Position numbers and translations under genes: made by a program. From positions 1,408,578-1,453,104 of the forward strand of contig CP070764.1 of the NCBI GenBank assembly GCA_020349245.1: DNA of 44,527 bases. The letters run 5' to 3'. Each line of letters starts with the position of its first letter. Position 1 is the stretch's first letter. Of this stretch, positions 25,853 to 33,384 are shown piece after piece. This stretch comes from Chloroflexota bacterium (GTDB taxonomy: Bacteria > Chloroflexota > Anaerolineae > Anaerolineales > UBA4823). A model generated the notes under the pieces. It was not told the origin of the DNA. It saw only the letters and a program-made list of their open reading frames with translations, and searched no databases.

Positions 25853-26224
25853 TTACGGTTCTGGAACTGGTAGTTGGTCCGTATTATGTGTCGTCACGTA
25901 TTCTGTGGATACCCATCCAGTGCCATCGGGAGAAATTGATGTGGGTATGCTCACCCACCACCATTCTCCATCTTCGCTACTACTTAATATTTGGGCTGTG
26001 CTGCCTGGTGGGGCAACACCAAATGAAGGATATTCCGTACTTGGTCCACTGCGCACATTGACATACGTGATAGCCACTGCATATGGTCCTTCTACTGGTG
26101 GCGCTGGAGGTTGGATCTCTGGACCTTCAGGGATCGAATCTCCAGAAAATGCCCTCCCTAACCACACACCAATCACCAAGACCAGAAGAACACCGAGTAA
26201 AATTAATAATATTTTCAGGATCAC
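25853..26224 (-). CDS. Membrane-anchored bacterial SH3-domain protein (GTG start; possible in-frame stop in its original start region)
   Basis: 123 residues from GTG 26224. One membrane helix (about 2-24) is followed by a proline-rich linker (PEIQPPAPPVEGP) and an SH3b domain with VNVRSGPSTEYPSFGVAPPG and GWVSTEYV. Such domains bind cell-wall or extracellular ligands. GTG 26224 has no ribosome site. In the same frame, 16 codons upstream, GTG 26272 has AAGGAG 8 bases before it, but codon 4 of that version is TAA (26261-26263). The sequence between looks like a normal hydrophilic N terminus, SNNSQQRESNTS. A nonsense change or sequencing error is likely, with 26224 the fallback start. Confidence 0.75.
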   Translation of the reverse strand: MILKILLILLGVLLVLVIGVWLGRAFSGDSIPEGPEIQPPAPPVEGPYAVAITYVNVRSGPSTEYPSFGVAPPGSTAQILSSSEDGEWWWVSIPTSISPDGTGWVSTEYVTTHNTDQLPVPEP

Positions 26225-26481
26225 GCTTGTGTTGCTCTCACGTTGTTGCGAATTATTACTTTACTCTGTCACGTCGCTATCTCCTTAAAGATTTCCGTCG
26301 GGGGAAAAATACCTGGTTTTGATAATCTCACCATAATTGGGCCAATTTTAAAATTTCAATTGTGAAATTATGATTTATTCTTTTTTCCGAACCTGAGAAA
26401 AATTGGGGACATCTTGTATAATGAAAATTACAACGCAAGAAATTTCGGGTTTTTATTTTCATTATCGCGGTAGTTGAACCA

Positions 26482-28518
26482 ATGACAACCAAAAAAATTA
26501 ACTATCTCTTTTCCCTGCTCGGATTGCTTTTCTTATTCTCTGCAAAATCCGCTATTCCGACGGCATCTCAATCAGACACATTGCCTCCTGAGCAGAATTT
26601 GAAGCTTGTCCGAATTTACTTTGAGGAGGTTCAAGAAATCAACCATCTGGTTTCCGAATATGACATTTGGGAGGTGAATCATGATTTGGGATTTTTACTT
26701 GCTTATTTGAGCCCAATTGAGATCATTGAACTCGGCGACGCAGGCTTCACTCTAGAAATCGATCAACCTCGAAGTACTCAAATCCAACAATCTCAGGAGT
26801 TTGATCCTGCACAGGTGTCCGGAATTCCCGGCTTTCCATGCTATCGCACTGTTGAAGAGACATATAGCAGCCTTGCACAGCTGGCGGATTCCAACCCGGA
26901 TCTCGCGAACTGGATCGATATTGGTGATAGTTGGGAAAAAATCATCAGCGCAGGTTCCAGCGGTTATGATCTCCAAACCTTGGTCTTAACCAATAAAAAC
27001 ATCCCCGGACCAAAACCTGTTATCTATCTCATCTCAGCCATACATGCCCGAGAATTTTCGACAGCTGAGCTGGCAACTCGTTTTGCTGAATACCTGGTGG
27101 ATAATTATGACCAAGATCCCGAAGCGACCTGGTTGTTAGATTATTTTGAAATTCATATAACCCCCCAAGCGAACCCTGATGGTCGAAAAATTGCGGAGAA
27201 TGGGGTATTTTGGCGCAAGAACACCGACAATGATGATGGTTGTGAGAATTCATCTCTGTGGGGTACAGACCTAAACCGCAACAGCAGTTTTAAATGGGGG
27301 ACAATTGGCGCCAGTACCGAAGCTTGCGACGAAACCTATAGTGGACCTGCAGCCTCATCCGAACCTGAAACGCAAGCCCTCCAAAATTACCTCTCATCCA
27401 TATTCCCGGATCAACGCGGACCAGAGGATGGTGATCCTGCGGCGAGCGATTCCACCGGCTTATTTATCTCATTGCACAGCTACGGTAGACAGGTCCTTTT
27501 CCCCTGGGGTTGGTCTGCACTGCCTTCTCCGAACGACCAGGCATTGGAGACATTAGGCCGAAAATTCGGATATTTCACTGGCTACCAGGTGTGTCAATCC
27601 GGTGAAGAGGGGTGTATTTACCAGACTTCTGGAAGCACGGATGATTGGGCCTATGGTGATCTGGGAATAGCTTCCTTCACCTTCGAGGTGGGAACAACTT
27701 TCTTCGAGTCCTGTACAGACTTTGAACAACAGGTATTTCCAGATAACTTCCCCGGGCTGCTGTATGCAATCAAAGCTGCCCGGAAACCTTACCAGAACCC
27801 TTCTGGACCCGATTCAATCCATCTCGGTCTTTCCGCCCAAAAGGTCGCACCTGGTGCCGGGCTTTCTTTACACGCAACGGCGGATGATACCCGATACGAC
27901 AGCGGAGGTAAAGGAGATGAACCGATCCAGTCCATATCAGCTGCACGTTTCAGTATCGACAAACCATCCTGGACCACTGGAACGCAGATTTATCCACTCT
28001 CACCAGCTGATGGGGCCTTTGACAATCCCCAAGAAGCCCTAGTTGGAATCGTGGATACAAATTTCCTCACAGGTGGCCGCCACATGATTTTTGTTGAAAG
28101 CCAAGATGCCGACGGGAATTGGGGAGTTCCTTCCACGATCTACTTCTCGATTGGTGAGGAGGAATTTTCGCCAGGAGTCTTTCCACAGCAGATTGCTGCT
28201 TATGGATCGGCCAACTCGGTAATCAGCCATTACCTGAATATCTACAATCTTGGGACCCAAAATGATTCTTTTGATATCCAGGTTTCTGACAACTCTTGGG
28301 CAACAATTCTTTCCGCAGACACAATCGGAGTGTTAAGGCCAGGGGAAAGTCAAATCTTCCGGGTCGATATCACCATTCCTGGTGTCGTCAATGTGGGAGA
28401 TGAAGATACTGCAGTTATAACAATTACATCCCAGCATGACCCAACCAAGTTTGCCCGATCCACGGTAAAAACTATTACTCGAAATCCAGAAATTTACCTG
28501 CCAACCCTAACCAAGTAA
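26482..28518 (+). CDS. Secreted M14 family zinc carboxypeptidase
   Basis: 678 residues. A signal peptide (about 1-27, LFSLLGLLFLFSAKSA) is followed by a propeptide-like part to about 118. The M14 domain (about 119-432) has zinc ligands His188 and Glu191 (AIHARE) and His332 (SLHSYG), arginine in DLNRN, and catalytic Glu402 in FTFEVG. It resembles carboxypeptidase T and would remove C-terminal residues outside the cell. Two beta-sandwich segments follow, about 445-560 and 565-665, the latter ending in IYLPTLTK, a C-terminal motif I recall on many Chloroflexota secreted proteins. A TATAAT (26417-26422) lies 60 bases before the ATG, with a poor -35. There is no clear ribosome site. Confidence 0.9.
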   Translation: MTTKKINYLFSLLGLLFLFSAKSAIPTASQSDTLPPEQNLKLVRIYFEEVQEINHLVSEYDIWEVNHDLGFLLAYLSPIEIIELGDAGFTLEIDQPRSTQIQQSQEFDPAQVSGIPGFPCYRTVEETYSSLAQLADSNPDLANWIDIGDSWEKIISAGSSGYDLQTLVLTNKNIPGPKPVIYLISAIHAREFSTAELATRFAEYLVDNYDQDPEATWLLDYFEIHITPQANPDGRKIAENGVFWRKNTDNDDGCENSSLWGTDLNRNSSFKWGTIGASTEACDETYSGPAASSEPETQALQNYLSSIFPDQRGPEDGDPAASDSTGLFISLHSYGRQVLFPWGWSALPSPNDQALETLGRKFGYFTGYQVCQSGEEGCIYQTSGSTDDWAYGDLGIASFTFEVGTTFFESCTDFEQQVFPDNFPGLLYAIKAARKPYQNPSGPDSIHLGLSAQKVAPGAGLSLHATADDTRYDSGGKGDEPIQSISAARFSIDKPSWTTGTQIYPLSPADGAFDNPQEALVGIVDTNFLTGGRHMIFVESQDADGNWGVPSTIYFSIGEEEFSPGVFPQQIAAYGSANSVISHYLNIYNLGTQNDSFDIQVSDNSWATILSADTIGVLRPGESQIFRVDITIPGVVNVGDEDTAVITITSQHDPTKFARSTVKTITRNPEIYLPTLTK

Positions 28519-28546
28519 TATTGATCAATCTTCCAATGAAACCAGA

Positions 28547-28583
28547 AAGCGCAGGTCTGGATCATAATCCGCAACCTGCGCTT
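28547..28583. terminator. Hairpin between convergent genes
   Basis: AAGCGCAGGT (28547-28556) and ACCTGCGCTT (28574-28583) form a perfect 10-pair stem; the loop can form a further GGAT/ATCC pairing. It sits between the convergent carboxypeptidase and aminotransferase genes and may end both, although neither side has a strong T-run. Confidence 0.6.
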
Positions 28584-28626
28584 CAATATGTATTTTCCAC
28601 GAGCAGTTGAATGAACTCTCCCAGAT

Positions 28627-29859
28627 TCAAACGACCTGCCTGGCGAGCTTATCTTCGATTGCCAGACTTAAACGCAGAATACCTTCTTCGATCTCTTCTG
28701 GATTGGCATTTGAGAAATTGATGCGTAGCGTGTTTTTCCCGCCTCCTGTCGGGTGGAAAGGTTCGCCTGGAACAAATGCCACCTTCTTCTCCAGGCAAGA
28801 CATCAATAAATCCCTGGCATCCATGTAGGAAGGTAATGTTCCCCACAGGAATAAACCACCTTGAGGGTAGGTCCAATTGACCTCAGATGGAAAATGTCGA
28901 TCCATAGCAGCAAGCATTACATCCCGCCTCGCTCCATAAACTTCGCGAATGAGCCGAATATGCCGATCAAGGAACCCTCCCCGGGAAACCTCGTATGCAA
29001 CGACCTGATTGAAAGTCGCAGTGTGCAAGTCCGCACCTTGTTTTGCCTGGACCAGCTTGCTGATAACCTCGGGGGGGGCAACCACCCAGCCAAGTCGCAA
29101 TCCCGGGGCAAGTGTTTTTGAAAAAGTACTCAGGTAAATAACGTTGCCGCGGTAACAGGGGTGGCCATCATCACGGAATTGGCTATCGAGAACGACAATT
29201 GAGGGGAGGTGTTCGCCTTCATAACGGAGCTGACCGTAAGGGTCATCCTCGACGATGGGCACACCATACTGGTCAGCCAGTTCAATCAGCCTGTGCCTTC
29301 TCTCCAAGGATAAGGTTACACCGGTCGGATTTTGAAAATTTGGCAAGACATAGATAAATTTTGGCCCTGCTCGTAATGCTTCCTCTAAATGATCTGTGTT
29401 CATCCCGTCATCATCCATAGGAACCGTGATGAACTCAGCACCGTAAGAATTCCAAGCCTGTATGGCTGCCAGGTAAGTTGGCGATTCGACAAGGATCCTG
29501 TCCCCCGGATCGATCAATATTTTTCCTAATATGTCCAACGCTTGCTGGGAACCTGAAGTGATCAGCACATTCTCCGGGGTAATCTTGATCCCGTAACGTT
29601 TGGAATGGCGGGCGATCATCTCCCGCAAAGGCAGGTAGCCTTCGGTAGTGCTGTATTGCAATGCCATCGCTCCTTGCTGTTCAAGGACACGATTACAGGC
29701 AGATTTAAATTCCTCCACTGGGAATACATCGGGTGCGGGCAGACCGCCTGCAAATGAAATAATGTCTGGTTTTTCCGTGTATTTTAGTAATTCTCGGATG
29801 GCCGAACTTTCCATCCGCTGGGTCCGCTGAGCATAGCGATATTCCCACGGTGTTTTCAT
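28627..29859 (-). CDS. Class I/II PLP aminotransferase (2-aminoadipate transaminase / MocR-core type)
   Basis: 410 residues. The cofactor lysine is Lys248 in STFSKTLAPGLRLGW. Others are ISFAGGLPAPDVFP, LQYSTTEGYLPLR, TSGSQQALDILGK, PNFQNPTGVTLSLERR and EDDPYGQLRYEG, and the C-terminal RINFSNA arginine. The pattern matches the LysN/KAT II group, which acts on 2-aminoadipate, leucine, kynurenine or aromatic substrates with 2-oxoglutarate. No regulator DNA-binding domain is present. AGGAG lies 7 bases before the ATG. The gene follows glyA-gcvT on the same strand by 52 bases, so they are probably co-transcribed; a role in supplying or removing amino groups near glycine/serine metabolism is possible but unproven. 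Confidence 0.88.
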   Translation of the reverse strand: MKTPWEYRYAQRTQRMESSAIRELLKYTEKPDIISFAGGLPAPDVFPVEEFKSACNRVLEQQGAMALQYSTTEGYLPLREMIARHSKRYGIKITPENVLITSGSQQALDILGKILIDPGDRILVESPTYLAAIQAWNSYGAEFITVPMDDDGMNTDHLEEALRAGPKFIYVLPNFQNPTGVTLSLERRHRLIELADQYGVPIVEDDPYGQLRYEGEHLPSIVVLDSQFRDDGHPCYRGNVIYLSTFSKTLAPGLRLGWVVAPPEVISKLVQAKQGADLHTATFNQVVAYEVSRGGFLDRHIRLIREVYGARRDVMLAAMDRHFPSEVNWTYPQGGLFLWGTLPSYMDARDLLMSCLEKKVAFVPGEPFHPTGGGKNTLRINFSNANPEEIEEGILRLSLAIEDKLARQVV

Positions 29860-29911
29860 TCAAGTCTCCTGTGTTTCTCTATTTAATATCATTAACGAAA
29901 GAATCCCTTTT

Positions 29912-32900
29912 TTATTTCGGAAATCTTCTCAAGACAGTCGCCTGGGATGGTAGGTTAACCCGATCGCCGCTACTCAAAACCGCAGGTGACTTACCAATAT
30001 CTTTGGGGGAACCCTGGAAAACATAGATATTTGTGCCATCTTCAGTGTTTTTCAGGCTTACAAATGCCTGTCCGGTAAGATAACCTTCACTGTCTATTGC
30101 GCAACTGGTCACCGAGCCCACAACTCGCCCTCGTTTATCAAGCACAGGATCACCCGTGTGAGCCATGCGTACGCCTTTGTCATTGAATCGGAAGCGTACC
30201 ACCTCTCCTGAACGTGATTTCTCACGGTCCAAGAAAGCCTTCCGCCCGATAAACCAGGGTTTGTAAGTTTTCACATAAGATGCAAAACCAGCCTCAGCAA
30301 CACCTAAATTCTGTTCCCCGCCCATTTCATGGCCGTAAAGCGGTAATCCGGCTTCTGTTCTCAGAGAATCGCGGGCACCTAAACCGCAGGGTTTTAAGCC
30401 AAGCGGTTCGCCCAAATTTAACAGTTCATTGAATAGCTTTTCAGCCAGATCAGGATGCACAAACAGCTCGAAGGCCATCTTCTCACCCGTGTAGCCAGTG
30501 CGGGAGATAACCAGATTGAAATCTCCCAAGGTAGCTTCACACAACTGGGTTCGTTTGAGAGACATGATCCGGTTACGAGATTCATCATCTGCCCCAAGCA
30601 TCAGAAGTATTTCCCGCGAGCGGGGTCCCTGCAGGGCAATATCCACGAGCATATCTGCACCTTCATTTGGATCGCGCAGGTTGCGTAATTTAGCACCCCT
30701 CCCGTAGACTTTAGCCCAGGGTCGCTGGCGGTCGATCGCCACCTTTCCGGCTATGACTGCATTCAACCAGGCCCAATCCTTGTCGTCATTGGAGGCATTA
30801 ACCACGATCAAGAACTTCTGACCGGAACGGTGGTAAACCAGCAGGTCATCGATCACTTCCGCATCTGGATTTAGAAAATGGGTATATAACGACTCGCCTA
30901 CTTCCAATCCAGCAATGTCATTACCAACAACGCTATCCAGAAAGGCGACAGCATCTGGACCTTCCACCTGGTAGACACCCATGTGGGCGACATCAAATAA
31001 GCCAGCTGCGTCCCGGACAGCGAGATGTTCTTCGACCACCGAAGTGTACCATACCGGCATTTCCCATCCCGCAAAGGGGATAATTTTTGCGCCTAATCGC
31101 TGGTGGGATTCATACACAGGAGTTCGCCGCAATCCTCCTTCCTCTTCATGCCACTTGAATTCTGGTAGGGCATCTAACTGATCAGAATCCAGAATTTCAC
31201 TACCGATGAAGTAAGGTTTGTAATTCCTGTTATCATCAGGTGCCATCGCACCTGGTTGATGCGCATCAAGCGGTTTAATGGATATCGGCCCTGGGAGTTT
31301 TCGCAGGATATCATTATCAAATGCTATGAAACCGTCGGAGAGGTCCCGCAGCCAAGCCGCAGCCCGTCCTGCCTGACGCCCACCCGGTAAATTCAGCTGG
31401 TACAGGTTGGCATCCAGGTGGGTCAATGTTCCTTTAACTCCCCCTTCCGGAGTGAAAACCTGCGTGATCTGGCTTTCCCCAACCTTGAGTTTCTCAATAT
31501 CGTTTGTCAAGGCGAAATTGAGATACTGCCTTACAGATTGACCGCTAATCTCGAAGGTTGATGCGCCTTTATCACCGATTGCATCCAGATCATCGATATA
31601 AAAGAAATGAGGATAACCATGTTTCTCAACGCTATAGTCGATCCCAGCTTTCTCGGCTAAGTTGCGCACACGCAGCTTGCAGTCTTCCAAGGTATTAAAA
31701 TCCACCTTTGAGCGCTGGAGATCTCCCCGGCGACCGAGGATAGGATAAGGTGTGGTTGATTGCAGCAAGTCTGCGATTACATCAGCCACCTCCAGCATCT
31801 CCTTCTCACGCAGTCCACGCTGCGTCACCCAGGGGGTCCCCATGCGGACACCCGATGGATTTAAGGCTGAAGAATCACCCGGGATCGTGTTGCGGTTGGC
31901 GACTATCCCAGCTAAATCGAGCAGTCGCGCCGCCTGGTCTCCCGATAAGTAAGTCCCATCAGGACCGCTTACTGACTTGCAATCAATATTGGTCAGGTGG
32001 GTATCTGTCCCACCGAAGGGGATCTTGAATCCCTTCTCCTTTAGCCGATCCGTAAGAACTGCACAGTTCTTAACAATTTGTTGTTGTAGTTCGCGAAATT
32101 CAGCAGTTTGAGCGAGCTTGAAGGTCAATGCCAGGGCAGCAAAGACATTCACATGTGGTCCTCCTTGCTCTCCGGGGAACACTGCCCGATCTATCTGGCG
32201 GGCTAAATCGCCACGGGTGGTCAGGATGCATGCCCCCCTTGGTCCACATAGCGACTTGTGCGTGGTGAAGGTGATCACGTCTGCATACCCCACTGGAGAG
32301 GGGAACTCTCCTGCTGCAACGAGACCCGCCACATGGGCAATGTCCGCAAATAATATCGCGCCGACCCCGTCAGCAATCTCCCTGAATTTCTCCCAATCGA
32401 CTGTCCAGGGGTAGGAAGAATATCCGGCAATGATGAATCTCGGCTTGTGCTCCTGGGCGAGATCATTTACTGCTTCATAATCGATGCGTTCTGTATCCTC
32501 GCTCACCGTATAATGAACTGCGTTATAGTATTTTCCCGAGCGGTTTACAGGTGAACCATGGGTCAAGTGGCCTCCGTGTAGTAAATTCATACCCATTATT
32601 GTGTCGCCTGGTTGCACTAAGGCATGGTAAATCGCATTATTTGCAGGGGCACCAGACAAAGCCTGGACATTTACATATAAATCATCCGCCATGACCCCAT
32701 TGGTGGCAAAGGTCTCTGCACAGCGCCGCCTGGCTAAAGCTTCGAGTATATTCACATATTCCACCCCCTTGTAGTAACGAGGATCTGCATAGCGCCGATA
32801 ATATCCGAGACGTGAGTCATAATCGAATAGTTCTTCTTCACTCAACCAGCGTGACGATTCTTCTGGATATCCTTCAGCATATATATTATGGAAAGCCGAG

Positions 32901-33049
32901 GCAAGTGCTAGGCGCACGGCAAAAGGAGCGCTGCTTTCGCTGGGGATAAGGATCAGCTTGCGGTACTGCCGTTCTGCTTCCACCTGAAAGAGCTCATTTA
33001 AATCTGCATCAAGATCAGCTATTGAACCCCGAAAGAGGTAATCACTCAT
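29912..33049 (-). CDS. Serine hydroxymethyltransferase - aminomethyltransferase (T protein) fusion
   Basis: 1045 residues. About 1-437 is SHMT (GlyA), with LIPSESSAP at the N terminus, the PLP lysine Lys265 in TTHKSLCGPRG and FPGEQGGPH. About 640-1045 is GcvT, with LGAKIIPFAGWEMPVWY, RDAAGLFDVAHMG, ALQGPRSREIL, SRTGYTGEKMAFELF and ARDSLRTEAGLPLYGHE. Between them, about 498-575 resembles a second, degenerate copy of the GcvT folate-binding start: NDIEKLKVGES there matches NDIAGLEVGES in the true GcvT. The fused enzyme would make methylene-THF from glycine-derived aminomethyl-GcvH and use it with another glycine to make serine. AGGAG lies 6 bases before the ATG. It complements gcvH-gcvPA-gcvPB, which lack gcvT. 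Confidence 0.95.
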   Translation of the reverse strand: MSDYLFRGSIADLDADLNELFQVEAERQYRKLILIPSESSAPFAVRLALASAFHNIYAEGYPEESSRWLSEEELFDYDSRLGYYRRYADPRYYKGVEYVNILEALARRRCAETFATNGVMADDLYVNVQALSGAPANNAIYHALVQPGDTIMGMNLLHGGHLTHGSPVNRSGKYYNAVHYTVSEDTERIDYEAVNDLAQEHKPRFIIAGYSSYPWTVDWEKFREIADGVGAILFADIAHVAGLVAAGEFPSPVGYADVITFTTHKSLCGPRGACILTTRGDLARQIDRAVFPGEQGGPHVNVFAALALTFKLAQTAEFRELQQQIVKNCAVLTDRLKEKGFKIPFGGTDTHLTNIDCKSVSGPDGTYLSGDQAARLLDLAGIVANRNTIPGDSSALNPSGVRMGTPWVTQRGLREKEMLEVADVIADLLQSTTPYPILGRRGDLQRSKVDFNTLEDCKLRVRNLAEKAGIDYSVEKHGYPHFFYIDDLDAIGDKGASTFEISGQSVRQYLNFALTNDIEKLKVGESQITQVFTPEGGVKGTLTHLDANLYQLNLPGGRQAGRAAAWLRDLSDGFIAFDNDILRKLPGPISIKPLDAHQPGAMAPDDNRNYKPYFIGSEILDSDQLDALPEFKWHEEEGGLRRTPVYESHQRLGAKIIPFAGWEMPVWYTSVVEEHLAVRDAAGLFDVAHMGVYQVEGPDAVAFLDSVVGNDIAGLEVGESLYTHFLNPDAEVIDDLLVYHRSGQKFLIVVNASNDDKDWAWLNAVIAGKVAIDRQRPWAKVYGRGAKLRNLRDPNEGADMLVDIALQGPRSREILLMLGADDESRNRIMSLKRTQLCEATLGDFNLVISRTGYTGEKMAFELFVHPDLAEKLFNELLNLGEPLGLKPCGLGARDSLRTEAGLPLYGHEMGGEQNLGVAEAGFASYVKTYKPWFIGRKAFLDREKSRSGEVVRFRFNDKGVRMAHTGDPVLDKRGRVVGSVTSCAIDSEGYLTGQAFVSLKNTEDGTNIYVFQGSPKDIGKSPAVLSSGDRVNLPSQATVLRRFPK

Positions 33050-33233
33050 GTGGGTCTCCTGTGATGTATTGAAATTGTGTGGAGATTATCCGATGGGAAT
33101 CATTTCGATCGATGATTTTCTCTAAGAACGCAGAACCTGGATAAATCACTTCCACCCCTTGTAAGTCCGCACTCTTATCCATGATTTGGATCAAGCGACA
33201 ACCCATCAGAGGACCTGTCTGGGTATTGACCAT
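33042..33233 (-). CDS. Possible 63-residue protein upstream of and overlapping glyA-gcvT
   Basis: Begins MVNTQTGPLMGCRLIQIMDK and ends ITGDPHE. Its stop overlaps the fusion gene's ATG by 8 bases (ATGAGTGA), which would allow translational coupling. A good promoter at 33243-33271 would start RNA near 33236, so the ATG at 33233 would be almost leaderless. Codon use is ordinary. I recognise no family, and the only possible ribosome site is GGGAA right before the ATG. If it is not translated, the fusion has an about 187-base leader instead. Confidence 0.4.
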   Translation of the reverse strand: MVNTQTGPLMGCRLIQIMDKSADLQGVEVIYPGSAFLEKIIDRNDSHRIISTQFQYITGDPHE

Positions 33234-33238
33234 TTCCC

Positions 33239-33271
33239 GACTATTTTAGTCCCGACCATTCGGTAGGTCAA
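33239..33271 (-). promoter_or_regulatory. Promoter of the glyA-gcvT unit with a palindrome over the -10 box
   Basis: On the minus strand TTGACC (33271-33266), 17 bases, TAAAAT (33248-33243). The -10 lies inside GACTA-AAA-TAGTC (33239-33251), a perfect inverted repeat, and GACC/GGTC repeats lie in the spacer. A repressor site covering the promoter is likely. No glycine aptamer motif is present here. Confidence 0.6.
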
Positions 33272-33384
33272 GTGACGAAAGACACAATAAAGAAGCATCA
33301 ACTGATTAATTAAATGTACATCCTCACTCAAAGAGACACACTAAATTAAAAATGAATTTTATATCCACATGAACTCACATAATA

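Noticed and set aside
33050..33384. Second glycine riboswitch before glyA-gcvT
   Set aside because: The minus strand lacks the CACCGAAGGGGCAAG and CTCTCAGGT cores; only an ordinary promoter and palindrome are seen.
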